A DNA stretch of 64,000 nucleotides from an uncultured Collinsella sp. GTDB lineage: Bacteria > Actinomycetota > Coriobacteriia > Coriobacteriales > Coriobacteriaceae. Shown in pieces: positions 51,838 to 60,888 of the stretch; the first letter of the stretch is position 1; every line of letters starts with the position of its first letter. Under the pieces are notes generated by a model, which was not told the origin of the DNA, made no database searches, and saw only the letters and a program-made list of their open reading frames with translations. Location: the NCBI GenBank assembly GCA_900768265.1, contig CAAGCF010000021.1:6678-70677 (forward strand), read 5' to 3'. The position numbers and the translations under genes were made by a program.

Positions 51838-52527
51838 CTACTTTTTGCGATGCAAAAAACGTGCGATGTCGTCCTCGGTGGGACTTTTGATGTCAAAGCG
51901 CAGCGAGAGCCAGCGCAGGCCCATGGTCACGACAACGCAAACGACCAGCGCGGCGACATTGCTGACCAAGCCACTCATGACGAGGCTTACATAGCTTGCC
52001 GATCCGGCGATAGCCGCGATGGCATAAAAGTTAGTGCGTTGGAAAATGCCCGGAACCACGCCCATAAAACCGTCGCGCAACATGCCGCCACCCACCGCGG
52101 TGAAGAAGCCCATCATGATGCACACCGCCGGCGCAAAGCCGTAGACCAGCGCCTTGTCTGCACCAGTTGCCGCATAGATGCCGACAGAGATGATGTCGAG
52201 TAGGGGAATGAGTTTCTCGGGTTTATCGACGATTGCCGGGAAGATGTAGATGATGGCCGCCGTGGCGATGGAGAGCGGCAGCGCCATCGGCTGGTTGAGG
52301 ATGTAGACGTTGCCGACCTGGAGTGTCATATCGCGCAAAAGACCGCCGCCCAGGCCGCAGACCACGGCGAGTGCGACCGCGCCCACCAGGTCAAGCTTAT
52401 GCTCGCGCGCGACCAGCACGCCCGAGATTGATGCCGCGACAACAGCGAACATCTCGAGCCAAAATGGGATAGCGACCATGGCATCCGAGGCATGTGAGGT
52501 AACGGTTATAGCGGCGGCGACGGGCAA
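51838..52527 (-). CDS. TRIC/UPF0126 family membrane protein
   Basis: This 229-residue protein has about seven membrane segments arranged as two similar halves, each with a GGGLLRD-type motif (VVCGLGGGLLRDM, FTAVGGGMLRDGF). This is the mark of the bacterial TRIC channel / UPF0126 family, thought to pass potassium or small solutes. The start is the TTG at 52527 with AAGGA upstream; an ATG at 52479 is possible. Confidence 0.86.
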   Translation of the reverse strand: MPVAAAITVTSHASDAMVAIPFWLEMFAVVAASISGVLVAREHKLDLVGAVALAVVCGLGGGLLRDMTLQVGNVYILNQPMALPLSIATAAIIYIFPAIVDKPEKLIPLLDIISVGIYAATGADKALVYGFAPAVCIMMGFFTAVGGGMLRDGFMGVVPGIFQRTNFYAIAAIAGSASYVSLVMSGLVSNVAALVVCVVVTMGLRWLSLRFDIKSPTEDDIARFLHRKK

Positions 52528-52660
52528 GATGGGGTCCTTTGAGTTGCGAGTTTAGACAATGCCCGTACATAGTACATGGTTGGCAGGCATCGCGCCCTCA
52601 TTCCTCGGCAAACGGTCGGCAGCGGATGCTGGCGTGGCATTGCTGGAATGCCAGGGGCCC

Positions 52661-52741
52661 AAAACATGTACGCCACCCTCCAAAAATGACATTTATTGAC
52701 ATCTTTGGAGGCTGACGTACATGTTTGGATTGAGCCCACGG
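52661..52741. repeat. 81-bp palindromic element, left copy
   Basis: It begins AAAACATGTACGCCACC and is itself an imperfect hairpin (CATGTACG...CCTCCAAA with TTTGGAGG...CGTACATG). An inverted copy lies at 53848-53928, 72 of 81 positions identical. Confidence 0.8.
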
Positions 52742-52746
52742 CATGA

Positions 52747-52776
52747 GTGAGTTGATTTACTCACATCCGGTATATT
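52747..52776 (+). promoter_or_regulatory. Dyad and -10 box upstream of the nuclease-like gene
   Basis: GTGAGT-TGATTT-ACTCAC (52747-52764) lies just before TATATT (52771-52776). The spacing of TTGATT to the -10 box is only 13 bp, so the exact promoter is uncertain. Confidence 0.35.
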
Positions 52777-52831
52777 TCCCCACTTCAACGGACATAAGAG
52801 TTGGATACCGGCTCAGAGCGAGAGGCCCTCA

Positions 52832-53839
52832 ATGGATACCCCTGTTCTCATTTCGCATAAAACCGCATGGCTTGTCCATCATGCACCCCAGAATTTGGTT
52901 CAGTCTCTTGCGCGGCACGACTACCAGATAGGCGCACGAGGCATCTCCACCCAGCAACGCGTTGCGCGCATACGAAAGGCCCTTACCGACTGCGGCATTC
53001 CGTCCGATATGCTCAAGACTATCGATATCTCGGTTGTATTCGAATTCGAGCGAATTCGCGCCAAAGGCGTCATTTGCCACATCCTTGGACAAAATCTTCC
53101 CTACGAGCATATTGACGAGTTGACGCCCGGAATCTTCATCACCGACGAAGCCTTCACCTTCGTGCTCGCTGCCGAGTGGATGGATAGGGTCGAATATCTC
53201 GAATATGGCTATGAAGTTTGCGGCGATTATCGCATGAGGCTCAATCCCGCCGACCCTTATACCGAGCAACCAGCCACTACCTCCAAGGATGAAATAACCG
53301 AACTACTCGATCGGCACCCCGGCAAACCCGGTGCCACACGTGCACGGCTCGCGCTCAGGCACATCTACGATCACTCGGCCTCGCCTATGGAGACCGCTTC
53401 AGCAATCGCCCTCTCGCTCCCAACAAGCGAAGGCGGCGTTGGCATCCGAGGTATCGAACTCAACAAACCGCTCGAGATTCCTCAACGTCTCTGGCATTGC
53501 GCCAAAGCTCGAACGCTCAAAATCGATGCGCATGTTACCTACAAGCGCAGGGAGCTCGGTATCGAATATAAGGGCGGCTTTCACGACGAGGTCGAGCGCA
53601 AGGGGGCGGATGCGGAACGAGAGGCAGTTCTCTCCCAAATGGGATATCGAATCGTTACGCTCACTTCGGCTCAGTTCAGCAGTCAGCTCGCCTTTCACCG
53701 CGCCATGAACAACATTCGCGAAGCACTCGGTATGCCTCGCTGTACCGACACCGGGTACCAGAGAAAACAAAACGAACTACGCAAGGCACTTATCCGCAAC
53801 TGGAAAGGCATGCGAGACGAGGAGACACCTTTCGAATAG
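52832..53839 (+). CDS. PD-(D/E)xK-type (DUF559/Vsr-like) nuclease protein
   Basis: This 335-residue protein has an N-terminal part beginning LISHKTAWLVHHA and a middle part with ribbon-like segments (TPGIFITDEAFTFVLAAE). The C-terminal domain has the nuclease-like core KIDAHVTYKRRELGIEYKG, then GFHDEVERKGADAEREAVL and GYRIVTLT. The Asp and the Glu-x-Lys fit a PD-(D/E)xK site of the DUF559/Vsr type. I cannot name the exact family. GAGAGG precedes the ATG. The gene is the only one inside a 1.27-kb unit flanked by 81-bp inverted repeats, next to tRNA-Ser, which suggests mobility. Confidence 0.75.
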   Translation: MDTPVLISHKTAWLVHHAPQNLVQSLARHDYQIGARGISTQQRVARIRKALTDCGIPSDMLKTIDISVVFEFERIRAKGVICHILGQNLPYEHIDELTPGIFITDEAFTFVLAAEWMDRVEYLEYGYEVCGDYRMRLNPADPYTEQPATTSKDEITELLDRHPGKPGATRARLALRHIYDHSASPMETASAIALSLPTSEGGVGIRGIELNKPLEIPQRLWHCAKARTLKIDAHVTYKRRELGIEYKGGFHDEVERKGADAEREAVLSQMGYRIVTLTSAQFSSQLAFHRAMNNIREALGMPRCTDTGYQRKQNELRKALIRNWKGMRDEETPFE

Positions 53840-53847
53840 CGCCACTC

Positions 53848-53928
53848 CCGTGAGCTCAATCCAAACGTGTACGTCAGCCTTCAAAGATGTCGAAAAGTGT
53901 CGGTTTTGGAGGGTGACGTACATGTTTT
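53848..53928. repeat. 81-bp palindromic element, right copy (inverted)
   Basis: Reverse complement of the element at 52661-52741 with nine differences in 81 positions. It starts nine bases after the stop of the nuclease-like gene. Confidence 0.8.
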
Positions 53929-53943
53929 GAGGGAGGGACGGGC

Positions 53944-53959
53944 TCGAATCCCTCCTCCT
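53944..53959 (+). repeat. Fragment of the tRNA-Ser 3' part, inverted
   Basis: TCGAATCCCTCCTCCT is identical to the 3' part of tRNA-Ser(CGA) at 54031-54046 but lies on the opposite strand. No complete tRNA can be folded. Confidence 0.6.
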
Positions 53960-53984
53960 GCGCGTTATTGAGATGTGCCCAAAA

Positions 53985-54013
53985 AGAAAAAAGCTCCCAT
54001 TGTTGGGAGCTTT
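53985..54013 (-). terminator. Terminator after tRNA-Ser(CGA)
   Basis: AAAGCTCCCA pairs with TGGGAGCTTT around TTGT, with a T-rich stretch after it on the minus strand. Confidence 0.75.
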
Positions 54014-54024
54014 CTCAAGCAAAA

Positions 54025-54115
54025 TGGCGGAGGAGGAGGGATTCGAACCCTCGTGACCTTATACAGGCCAAACGGTTTTCGAGACCGCCGCATTCAACCA
54101 CTCTGCCACCCCTCC
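54025..54115 (-). tRNA. tRNA-Ser (CGA)
   Basis: A 91-base class II tRNA. Acceptor stem GGAGGGG/CTCCTCC, anticodon stem GCGGT/ACCGT with loop CTCGAAA (CGA), a long variable arm, T-arm GAGGGTTCGAATCCCTC and encoded GCCA end. Confidence 0.94.
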
Positions 54116-54130
54116 GCGTGGGGTAAAAAC

Positions 54131-54154
54131 AAAGCAGGCTCGAAGGCCTGCTTT
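54131..54154. terminator. Hairpin between the two tRNA-Ser genes
   Basis: AAAGCAGGC pairs with GCCTGCTTT around a six-base loop; the A and T ends make it a likely minus-strand terminator for the upstream tRNA-Ser(GGA). Confidence 0.65.
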
Positions 54155-54163
54155 GGAATTAAC

Positions 54164-54254
54164 TGGCGGAGAGTCAGGGATTTGAACCCTGGAGACGCTT
54201 TTGACGCCTACACGATTTCCAATCGTGCTCCTTCGGCCACTCGGACAACTCTCC
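54164..54254 (-). tRNA. tRNA-Ser (GGA)
   Basis: A class II tRNA. Acceptor stem GGAGAGT/ACTCTCC, anticodon stem CACGA/TCGTG with loop TTGGAAA (GGA), a long variable arm and encoded GCCA end. Confidence 0.94.
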
Positions 54255-54567
54255 GTTAAATGCGAAAGTCAGTATACACGAGGAATCGCAAAGTGCAAAC
54301 AGAAAAGTTGGCATTTTTTAAAACGCCTTGCCGCGCTTGACGTTGCAGTGGGGTTTAAGGTGCCAAAAAACGGCTTCCGAACAGCGTGGTTGATCAACTC
54401 AATTGTTCAAAAAAGGGTATTCATAAGCGACTTGTCAATGATTTTAAAAATCTTTGGGTGGTGCTGTGGGCCACTGGTATGCATTTTGCGACCACAGCCT
54501 TGTGCCCGTTAACCTGCGGCTTGGCTCAGCTTGTCCCCGCGGCACCGTATCTTGTCCACAGATCCGT

Positions 54568-54591
54568 CAAGCTTTTGGTCAGCATTTGGTT
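54568..54591 (+). repeat. Tandem 11-bp repeat upstream of rpsF
   Basis: AGCTTTTGGTC (54570-54580) is followed by AGCATTTGGTT (54581-54591). It shares the 16-mer CAAGCTTTTGGTCAGC with 15793-15808. Both copies have TTGTC about 15 bases before. Confidence 0.5.
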
Positions 54592-54647
54592 GGAATACGC
54601 GAGATATGCCGTGCGAACATGGGCATATGTGGAGGTCATGAGGTTGT

Positions 54648-54759
54648 AGCTGCATATTCTTGCAGCCTTAGAGGTTGGAAGATATTATTACCAAGTCTTT
54701 TCCTGCTTCAGGCGCACCTTCACGACCTGAAGCCACATTTGCCCAGAGGAGGTGACAAT
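54648..54759 (+). promoter_or_regulatory. Structured leader of the rpsF operon
   Basis: The 505-bp space 54255-54759 holds no gene. Its end contains the hairpins GCTGCA-TATTCT-TGCAGC (54649-54666) and GCTTCAGG...CCTGAAGC (54705-54733), then GAGGAGG before rpsF. Leaders of rpsF in other bacteria bind the S6:S18 complex for feedback control; whether this is that motif is uncertain. Confidence 0.4.
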
Positions 54760-55053
54760 ATGAAGGCTTATGAACTGCTGTTCTTTGTTGACCCGTCGCT
54801 CGACCCCGAGACTCGTCTCGCTGTTATGAAGCGTATCGATACCACGATCGCTGAGGGCGCTGGCAAGGTCGACTCCGTTGACGAGTGGGGCAAGCGCAAG
54901 CTCGCCTACGAGATCAACGACCTCACCGATGGTGACTACACCCTCATCAACTTCCACGCAGATCCTACCCAGATCGCCGAGCTTGATCGCGTCCTGCGCA
55001 TCACCGACGCTGTGGTCCGCCACATGATCGTCCGTCGCGACGACCAGGAGTAA
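54760..55053 (+). CDS. rpsF: 30S ribosomal protein S6
   Basis: This is a 97-residue S6 starting MKAYELLFFVDPSLD and containing the VDEWGKRKLAYEINDLTDGDY core. It binds 16S rRNA together with S18. The ATG at 54760 follows GAGGAGG; the open frame reaches further upstream, but the family start is clear. It leads the rpsF-ssb-rpsR-rplI operon. Confidence 0.96.
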   Translation: MKAYELLFFVDPSLDPETRLAVMKRIDTTIAEGAGKVDSVDEWGKRKLAYEINDLTDGDYTLINFHADPTQIAELDRVLRITDAVVRHMIVRRDDQE

Positions 55054-55101
55054 GACTGTCGTTTTGGACTGGGCTTGTGCCCCAAGAGGAAGTAGTGAGT
55101 T

Positions 55102-55554
55102 ATGAGCATCAATCGAGTGAACATCACCGGTAACCTCACCCGCGATCCCGAGCTGCGCGCCACCGCCGGCGGAACCCAGGTTCTGTCCTTTGGCGTCGCC
55201 GTGAACGATCGTCGCCGTAACGCGCAGACTGGCGAGTGGGAGGACTATCCCAACTTTGTCGACTGCACTATGTTCGGCACCCGCGCCGAGGCCGTGAGCC
55301 GTTTCCTGGCAAAGGGAAACAAGGTCGCGATCGAGGGCAAGCTGCGCTACAGCTCTTGGGAGCGCGACGGTCAGCGCAGGAGCAAGCTTGAGGTCATCGT
55401 CGATGAGATCGAGTTTATGAGCTCCCGTGGTGGCCAGGGTGGCTACGACCAGGGCGGTTACGCCCCCGCAGCTCCCGCGCCCGCAGCACGTCCTGCCGCA
55501 CCGGTGGCTACGCCGCCCGCGGTCGACGTCTACGATGAGGACATCCCGTTCTAA
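55102..55554 (+). CDS. ssb: Single-stranded DNA-binding protein
   Basis: SSB coats single-stranded DNA and recruits partners. The 150-residue protein has an OB fold (about 1-110, with RVNITGNLTRDPELR and WEDYPNFVDCTMFG), a Gly/Ala/Pro-rich linker and the acidic tip YDEDIPF that docks partner proteins. It lies between rpsF and rpsR, the standard order. Confidence 0.96.
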   Translation: MSINRVNITGNLTRDPELRATAGGTQVLSFGVAVNDRRRNAQTGEWEDYPNFVDCTMFGTRAEAVSRFLAKGNKVAIEGKLRYSSWERDGQRRSKLEVIVDEIEFMSSRGGQGGYDQGGYAPAAPAPAARPAAPVATPPAVDVYDEDIPF

Positions 55555-55626
55555 GGGTTGTTCACCTATTTTTGAGTGAGAGGCGGCTTCGGTTCGCCGA
55601 AGTAGCCAAATGAAAGGTATTTTGAC

Positions 55627-55893
55627 ATGGCTAATGATTTTTCTGCACGTCAGCCGCGTCGTAAGTACTGCCAGTTCTGCAAGGAGAACACTGAGTTCAT
55701 CGACTATAAGGACACTCAGCTTCTCCGTAAGTACATGACCGACCGTGGCAAGATCAAGCCCCGTCGCGTCACTGGCGCTTGCACGCAGCATCAGCATGAC
55801 ATCGCCAACGCCATCAAGCGCGCCCGCGAGATGGCTCTCCTGCCGTACACCGTCCCCGTGGTTTCCTCTCGTGGCAACCGCGATCGCGGCTAA
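55627..55893 (+). CDS. rpsR: 30S ribosomal protein S18
   Basis: This is an 88-residue S18 with the core IDYKDTQLLRKYMTDRGKIKPRRVTGAC. The N-terminal CQFC pair and the later Cys fit a zinc-binding (C+) form. GAAAGG precedes the ATG. Confidence 0.95.
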   Translation: MANDFSARQPRRKYCQFCKENTEFIDYKDTQLLRKYMTDRGKIKPRRVTGACTQHQHDIANAIKRAREMALLPYTVPVVSSRGNRDRG

Positions 55894-55908
55894 GAAGGGA
55901 GACGCATC

Positions 55909-56448
55909 ATGAAGGTTATTCTTCTCGATGAGATCAAGGGCAAGGGCGGCGAGGGTGACGTCGTAGAGGTCGCTCAGGGTTACGCTGAGAACTTCCTGTT
56001 CCCCAAGAAGCTCGCTGTTGCCGCCACCAAGGGCAACCTCAAGCAGCTTGACGAGCGTCGCAACAACATCGCCAAGCGCGAGGCCGTCCGTCTGGCTACC
56101 GCCAACGAGACCAAGGCTGCCTTCGAGGGCAAGACGGTCACCGTTGACGTCAAGGTCGGCGACGAGGGCATCCTCTTTGGCTCCGTTACCGCCGCTATGA
56201 TCGCTGACGCCATCAAGGCTCAGCTCGGTATGGACATCGACCGCAAGCGCGTCGAGCTCGGTAAGCCCATCAAGGTTGCCGGTGCCCACACCGTTGCCAT
56301 CTCGCTGTACCGCGAGATCAAGGCCGAGGTTGTCGTTCTCGTCGGCGTTACCGCCGAGGAGCTCGCTGCCGAGGCTGAGGTCGAGGAGGCCGCTGAGGTC
56401 GCCGAGGCCGAGACCGCCGAGGTCGAGACTGAGGCTGCTGCCGAGTAG
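55909..56448 (+). CDS. rplI: 50S ribosomal protein L9 with acidic C-terminal tail
   Basis: The protein is 179 residues. The usual two-domain L9 (MKVILLDEIKGKGGEGDVVEV, GYAENFLFPKKLAV, then the C-terminal globule ending near 150) is followed by about 30 extra residues of almost only Ala, Glu and Val. The tail is unusual for L9. GAAGGGAG precedes the ATG. Confidence 0.95.
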   Translation: MKVILLDEIKGKGGEGDVVEVAQGYAENFLFPKKLAVAATKGNLKQLDERRNNIAKREAVRLATANETKAAFEGKTVTVDVKVGDEGILFGSVTAAMIADAIKAQLGMDIDRKRVELGKPIKVAGAHTVAISLYREIKAEVVVLVGVTAEELAAEAEVEEAAEVAEAETAEVETEAAAE

Positions 56449-56480
56449 CATTTGCTGCAACGCAACAATCTTGTTCTAAG

Positions 56481-56514
56481 AAGGGCGCTCTGGGAAACCA
56501 GGGCGCCCTTTTGT
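56481..56514 (+). terminator. Terminator of the rpsF-rplI operon
   Basis: AAGGGCGC-T-CTGG pairs with CCAG-G-GCGCCCTT around GAAA, followed by Ts. A dyad GTCCT-ATATAC-AGGAC lies at 56556-56571 before dnaB. Confidence 0.85.
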
Positions 56515-56672
56515 TATTTGCGCTGAGTGAGTGTCATGGTGAACGTTGCGTCGAAGTCCTATATACAGGACCGTTCATCCGTTTGGTTCGGTGATGATTG
56601 GCGGCGCGCGGCGCGTTTTGGGACCGTGGCTGATACTATGGATGCTCGCAAGCGATATGAATGAGGATGCTC

Positions 56673-58064
56673 ATGGCATATGACGATAGGGAGACCGGGC
56701 TGACGGTTGAGGACCGCGGCTCAAAGTTGGGTCTTCCCCAAAACCAAGATGCAGAGGCCAATGTACTGGCCGCTATGCTGCTATCGCCCGAGGTAGTCGA
56801 AGAGGCCCAGGTCGAGCTGCAGCCCGATGACTTCTACCGGCCCATTCATAAGACCATCTATACCGCGATGGTCGATATGTACAACAGCCGCATTCCCATC
56901 GACTCCATCTCGCTGATCGATTACCTGCGAAGCATCAACAAGCTTGATGCCGTGGGCGGCGAGGCCTACATTTTGGAGTTGATGGGTCAGACCCTGTCGC
57001 TCGTCAACTGGCAGCACCATGCCGCTATCGTTCGCCGCGATTCGATGCTGCGTGAGCTGATCGGCGCCACCAACGAGATCAACGCGCTGGCCTATAACGC
57101 TCCTACCGATACCAAAGAGGTCGTGGAGCTGGCCGAGAGCAAGTTGCTCAAGGTCACGGCGCGCGAGGTCAAGTCGAGCTACAAGACGCTGACCGAGTTT
57201 ATGGTCGAGGCCTATAACGAGGCCGAGGAAGTGTGCCAGGCAGGCGGCCAGGCTGCGGGCGTGCCCACGGGCTTCCCGTCGCTCGACCGCATGCTCATGG
57301 GTTTTCGCGAGGGCCAGCTCATCATCATCGGCGCCCGCCCTGCTGTGGGTAAGACGTCGTTCGCCCTGAATCTGGCGCTCAACGCTGCCGCGGCCGGTTA
57401 TACCGTCGGCTTCTTCTCGCTGGAGATGTCGGGCAAGGAAATTGCCCAGCGTCTGATTTGCGCCTACGCCATGATTTCGATCAGTGACTTCCGCATGGGC
57501 CGCATTAGCCCCGAGCAGTGGGCCAATATCAACGAGGCCACGCAGACCTTGTCCAAGCTCGATATTCTGATTGACGATACGCCCGGCACCACAGTGACCG
57601 AGATTCGCGCCAAGAGCCGCCGCATGCTCCACAACAAGGAGAAGGCCATCATCATCCTGGACTACCTGCAGCTGGTGAGTCCTCCGCCGGGACGCCGGTC
57701 CGAGAGCCGTACCGTCGAGGTCTCCGAGATGTCGCGTGGTCTGAAGATCATGGCCAAGGAACTCAAGATCCCGCTCATCGCGCTGTCGCAGCTCTCGCGT
57801 CAGGTCGAATCCCGTACCGGCAAGCGCCCGCAGCTTTCCGACCTTCGTGAATCGGGCTCCATCGAGCAGGACGCCGATATCGTTATGTTCTTGGACCGCT
57901 CCGCCGATGAGGCCGAAGCCTCGCGCGACGATCGACCCGACGAGGGCGTTACGCGTATCGTCGTGGCCAAGAACCGTTCGGGCCCGATCGGCGACGTCGA
58001 CCTGATGTTCCTGCCGGCATCCACCAAGTTCTATGAGCTTGATGGGGCACATGCCGAGGAGTAG
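56673..58064 (+). CDS. dnaB: Replicative DNA helicase
   Basis: DnaB is the hexameric fork helicase. About 463 residues, with the N-terminal primase-binding domain (LPQNQDAEANVLAAMLLSPE) and a RecA-like motor (GARPAVGKTSFALNLA, IIILDYLQL, LSQLSRQVESR, LRESGSIEQDAD). The ATG at 56673 has GAGG six bases upstream; an ATG at 56661 is possible. No intein is present. Confidence 0.95.
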   Translation: MAYDDRETGLTVEDRGSKLGLPQNQDAEANVLAAMLLSPEVVEEAQVELQPDDFYRPIHKTIYTAMVDMYNSRIPIDSISLIDYLRSINKLDAVGGEAYILELMGQTLSLVNWQHHAAIVRRDSMLRELIGATNEINALAYNAPTDTKEVVELAESKLLKVTAREVKSSYKTLTEFMVEAYNEAEEVCQAGGQAAGVPTGFPSLDRMLMGFREGQLIIIGARPAVGKTSFALNLALNAAAAGYTVGFFSLEMSGKEIAQRLICAYAMISISDFRMGRISPEQWANINEATQTLSKLDILIDDTPGTTVTEIRAKSRRMLHNKEKAIIILDYLQLVSPPPGRRSESRTVEVSEMSRGLKIMAKELKIPLIALSQLSRQVESRTGKRPQLSDLRESGSIEQDADIVMFLDRSADEAEASRDDRPDEGVTRIVVAKNRSGPIGDVDLMFLPASTKFYELDGAHAEE

Positions 58065-58157
58065 GACAGGCGCCCGTTGCACGGGTATACTGGGAATGTT
58101 TTGTGCTTCTGCGTGCCGGCGTGGCGCGTAGACAGTCCATGAATGTAAGGAGTAAAC

Positions 58158-59444
<1,287 letters not shown>

Positions 59445-59466
59445 TCGGGACTATTTGGTTATTGCG

Positions 59467-59511
59467 ATATACCCCTTTGCAGCCCGGACGGGCGGCCGAG
59501 GGGTATATTTG
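59467..59511 (+). terminator. Hairpin between purA and purD
   Basis: ATATACCCCT pairs with AGGGGTATAT around a GC-rich loop of 22 bases, followed by TTTG; probably the purA terminator. Confidence 0.6.
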
Positions 59512-59562
59512 CTTGCAAAGGGCTCGCGCGGAGCGGGCCATTCATCCATAGAGGAGGCACCC

Positions 59563-60867
59563 TTGAAGGCGGACACTCAAACCATCGACATCCTGTTGTT
59601 GGGCAGCGGCGGCCGTGAGCATGCTTTGGCAGCTAAGCTCGCAGCATCACCGCGCGCCGGCAAGCTCTACATCGCGCCGGGCAACGGCGGCACCGCGAGC
59701 TGCGGCGAGAACGTTGTTCTCGACGACTGCGATCCTGCGGCCGTGGCGGCGTTTGCGCAGAGCCACGGATGCGGACTCGTGGTAATTGGCCCCGAGGCTC
59801 CGCTCGTGGCGGGCGTGGCCGACGCCGTGCGCGCGGCGGGTATTCCCTGCTTTGGCCCGGGTGCCGAGGGCGCCCAGATGGAGGGCTCCAAGCTGTTCTC
59901 CAAGCAGCTCATGGAGCGCGCGGGCATTCCGACGGCAGCCTACGGCTCGTTTACCGACGAGGCTTCGGCTCTTGCTTATGTGCGCGAGCAGGGCGCTCCG
60001 CTGGTCGTCAAGGCCGACGGCCTTGCCGCGGGCAAGGGCGTTATCGTGGCGACCGAACTTGAGCAGGCCGAGGAGGCCGTGCGCGAGTGCTTTGGCGGCA
60101 CCTTTGGCGATGCCGGCAACACCGTGGTTATCGAGGAGATGCTGACCGGCCCCGAGTGCTCGCTTTTGGCCTTTACCGACGGCAAGACCGTGCGCCCCAT
60201 GGCCACCTCGCAGGACCACAAGCGCGCGCTCGAGGGCGACCTTGGCCCCAACACCGGCGGCATGGGTGTCTACAGCCCGGTGCCCATCGTGACCGACGAG
60301 GAGCACGCCACCATGGTGAAGGTCATGGAGCAGACCGTTGCCGAGCTCGCTGCCGAGGGCATCGACTACCGCGGCTGCCTGTACGGCGGCTTTATGCTCA
60401 CGCCCGCCGGCCCCAAGGTGCTGGAGTTCAATGCCCGCTTTGGCGACCCCGAGACGCAGGTCGTGCTGCCACGCCTTAAGAACGACCTGGTTGAGGTCAT
60501 GCTGGCCTGCGCCAACTGTGAGCTCGATCAGATTGAGCTCGACTGGCGCGACGAGTGGGCCGTGGCCGTTGTCCTGACGAGTGCGGGCTATCCCGGCAGC
60601 TACGAGAAGGGCAAGGTCATCACCGGTATCACCGAAGCCGAGGCCATGGAGAACGTGACCGTGTACCACGCGGGCACTGCTGTGGTGAACGGCCAGCTCT
60701 TGACCAATGGTGGTCGCGTGCTTGCCGTGACCGCTCTGGGCGACACGTTCGAGAACGCTCGCAACCTTGCCTACGAGGCCTGCGAGAAGATTGATTTTGA
60801 GGGTAAGACCCTGCGTCACGACATCGGCCTGCGCGCGCTGCGCGGCCGCGACGCCTGGGATGCCTAA
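59563..60867 (+). CDS. purD: Phosphoribosylamine--glycine ligase
   Basis: PurD (GARS) joins glycine to phosphoribosylamine in purine synthesis. The 434-residue ATP-grasp protein has GSGGREHALAAKL at the start, KADGLAAGKGV, and the GFMLTPAGPKVLEFNARFGDPE region. The start is a TTG at 59563 with GAGGAGG five bases upstream; the frame is open further upstream but without family sequence. Confidence 0.95.
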   Translation: MKADTQTIDILLLGSGGREHALAAKLAASPRAGKLYIAPGNGGTASCGENVVLDDCDPAAVAAFAQSHGCGLVVIGPEAPLVAGVADAVRAAGIPCFGPGAEGAQMEGSKLFSKQLMERAGIPTAAYGSFTDEASALAYVREQGAPLVVKADGLAAGKGVIVATELEQAEEAVRECFGGTFGDAGNTVVIEEMLTGPECSLLAFTDGKTVRPMATSQDHKRALEGDLGPNTGGMGVYSPVPIVTDEEHATMVKVMEQTVAELAAEGIDYRGCLYGGFMLTPAGPKVLEFNARFGDPETQVVLPRLKNDLVEVMLACANCELDQIELDWRDEWAVAVVLTSAGYPGSYEKGKVITGITEAEAMENVTVYHAGTAVVNGQLLTNGGRVLAVTALGDTFENARNLAYEACEKIDFEGKTLRHDIGLRALRGRDAWDA

Positions 60868-60888
60868 AGTCCGAGAGGAATGAGACGG

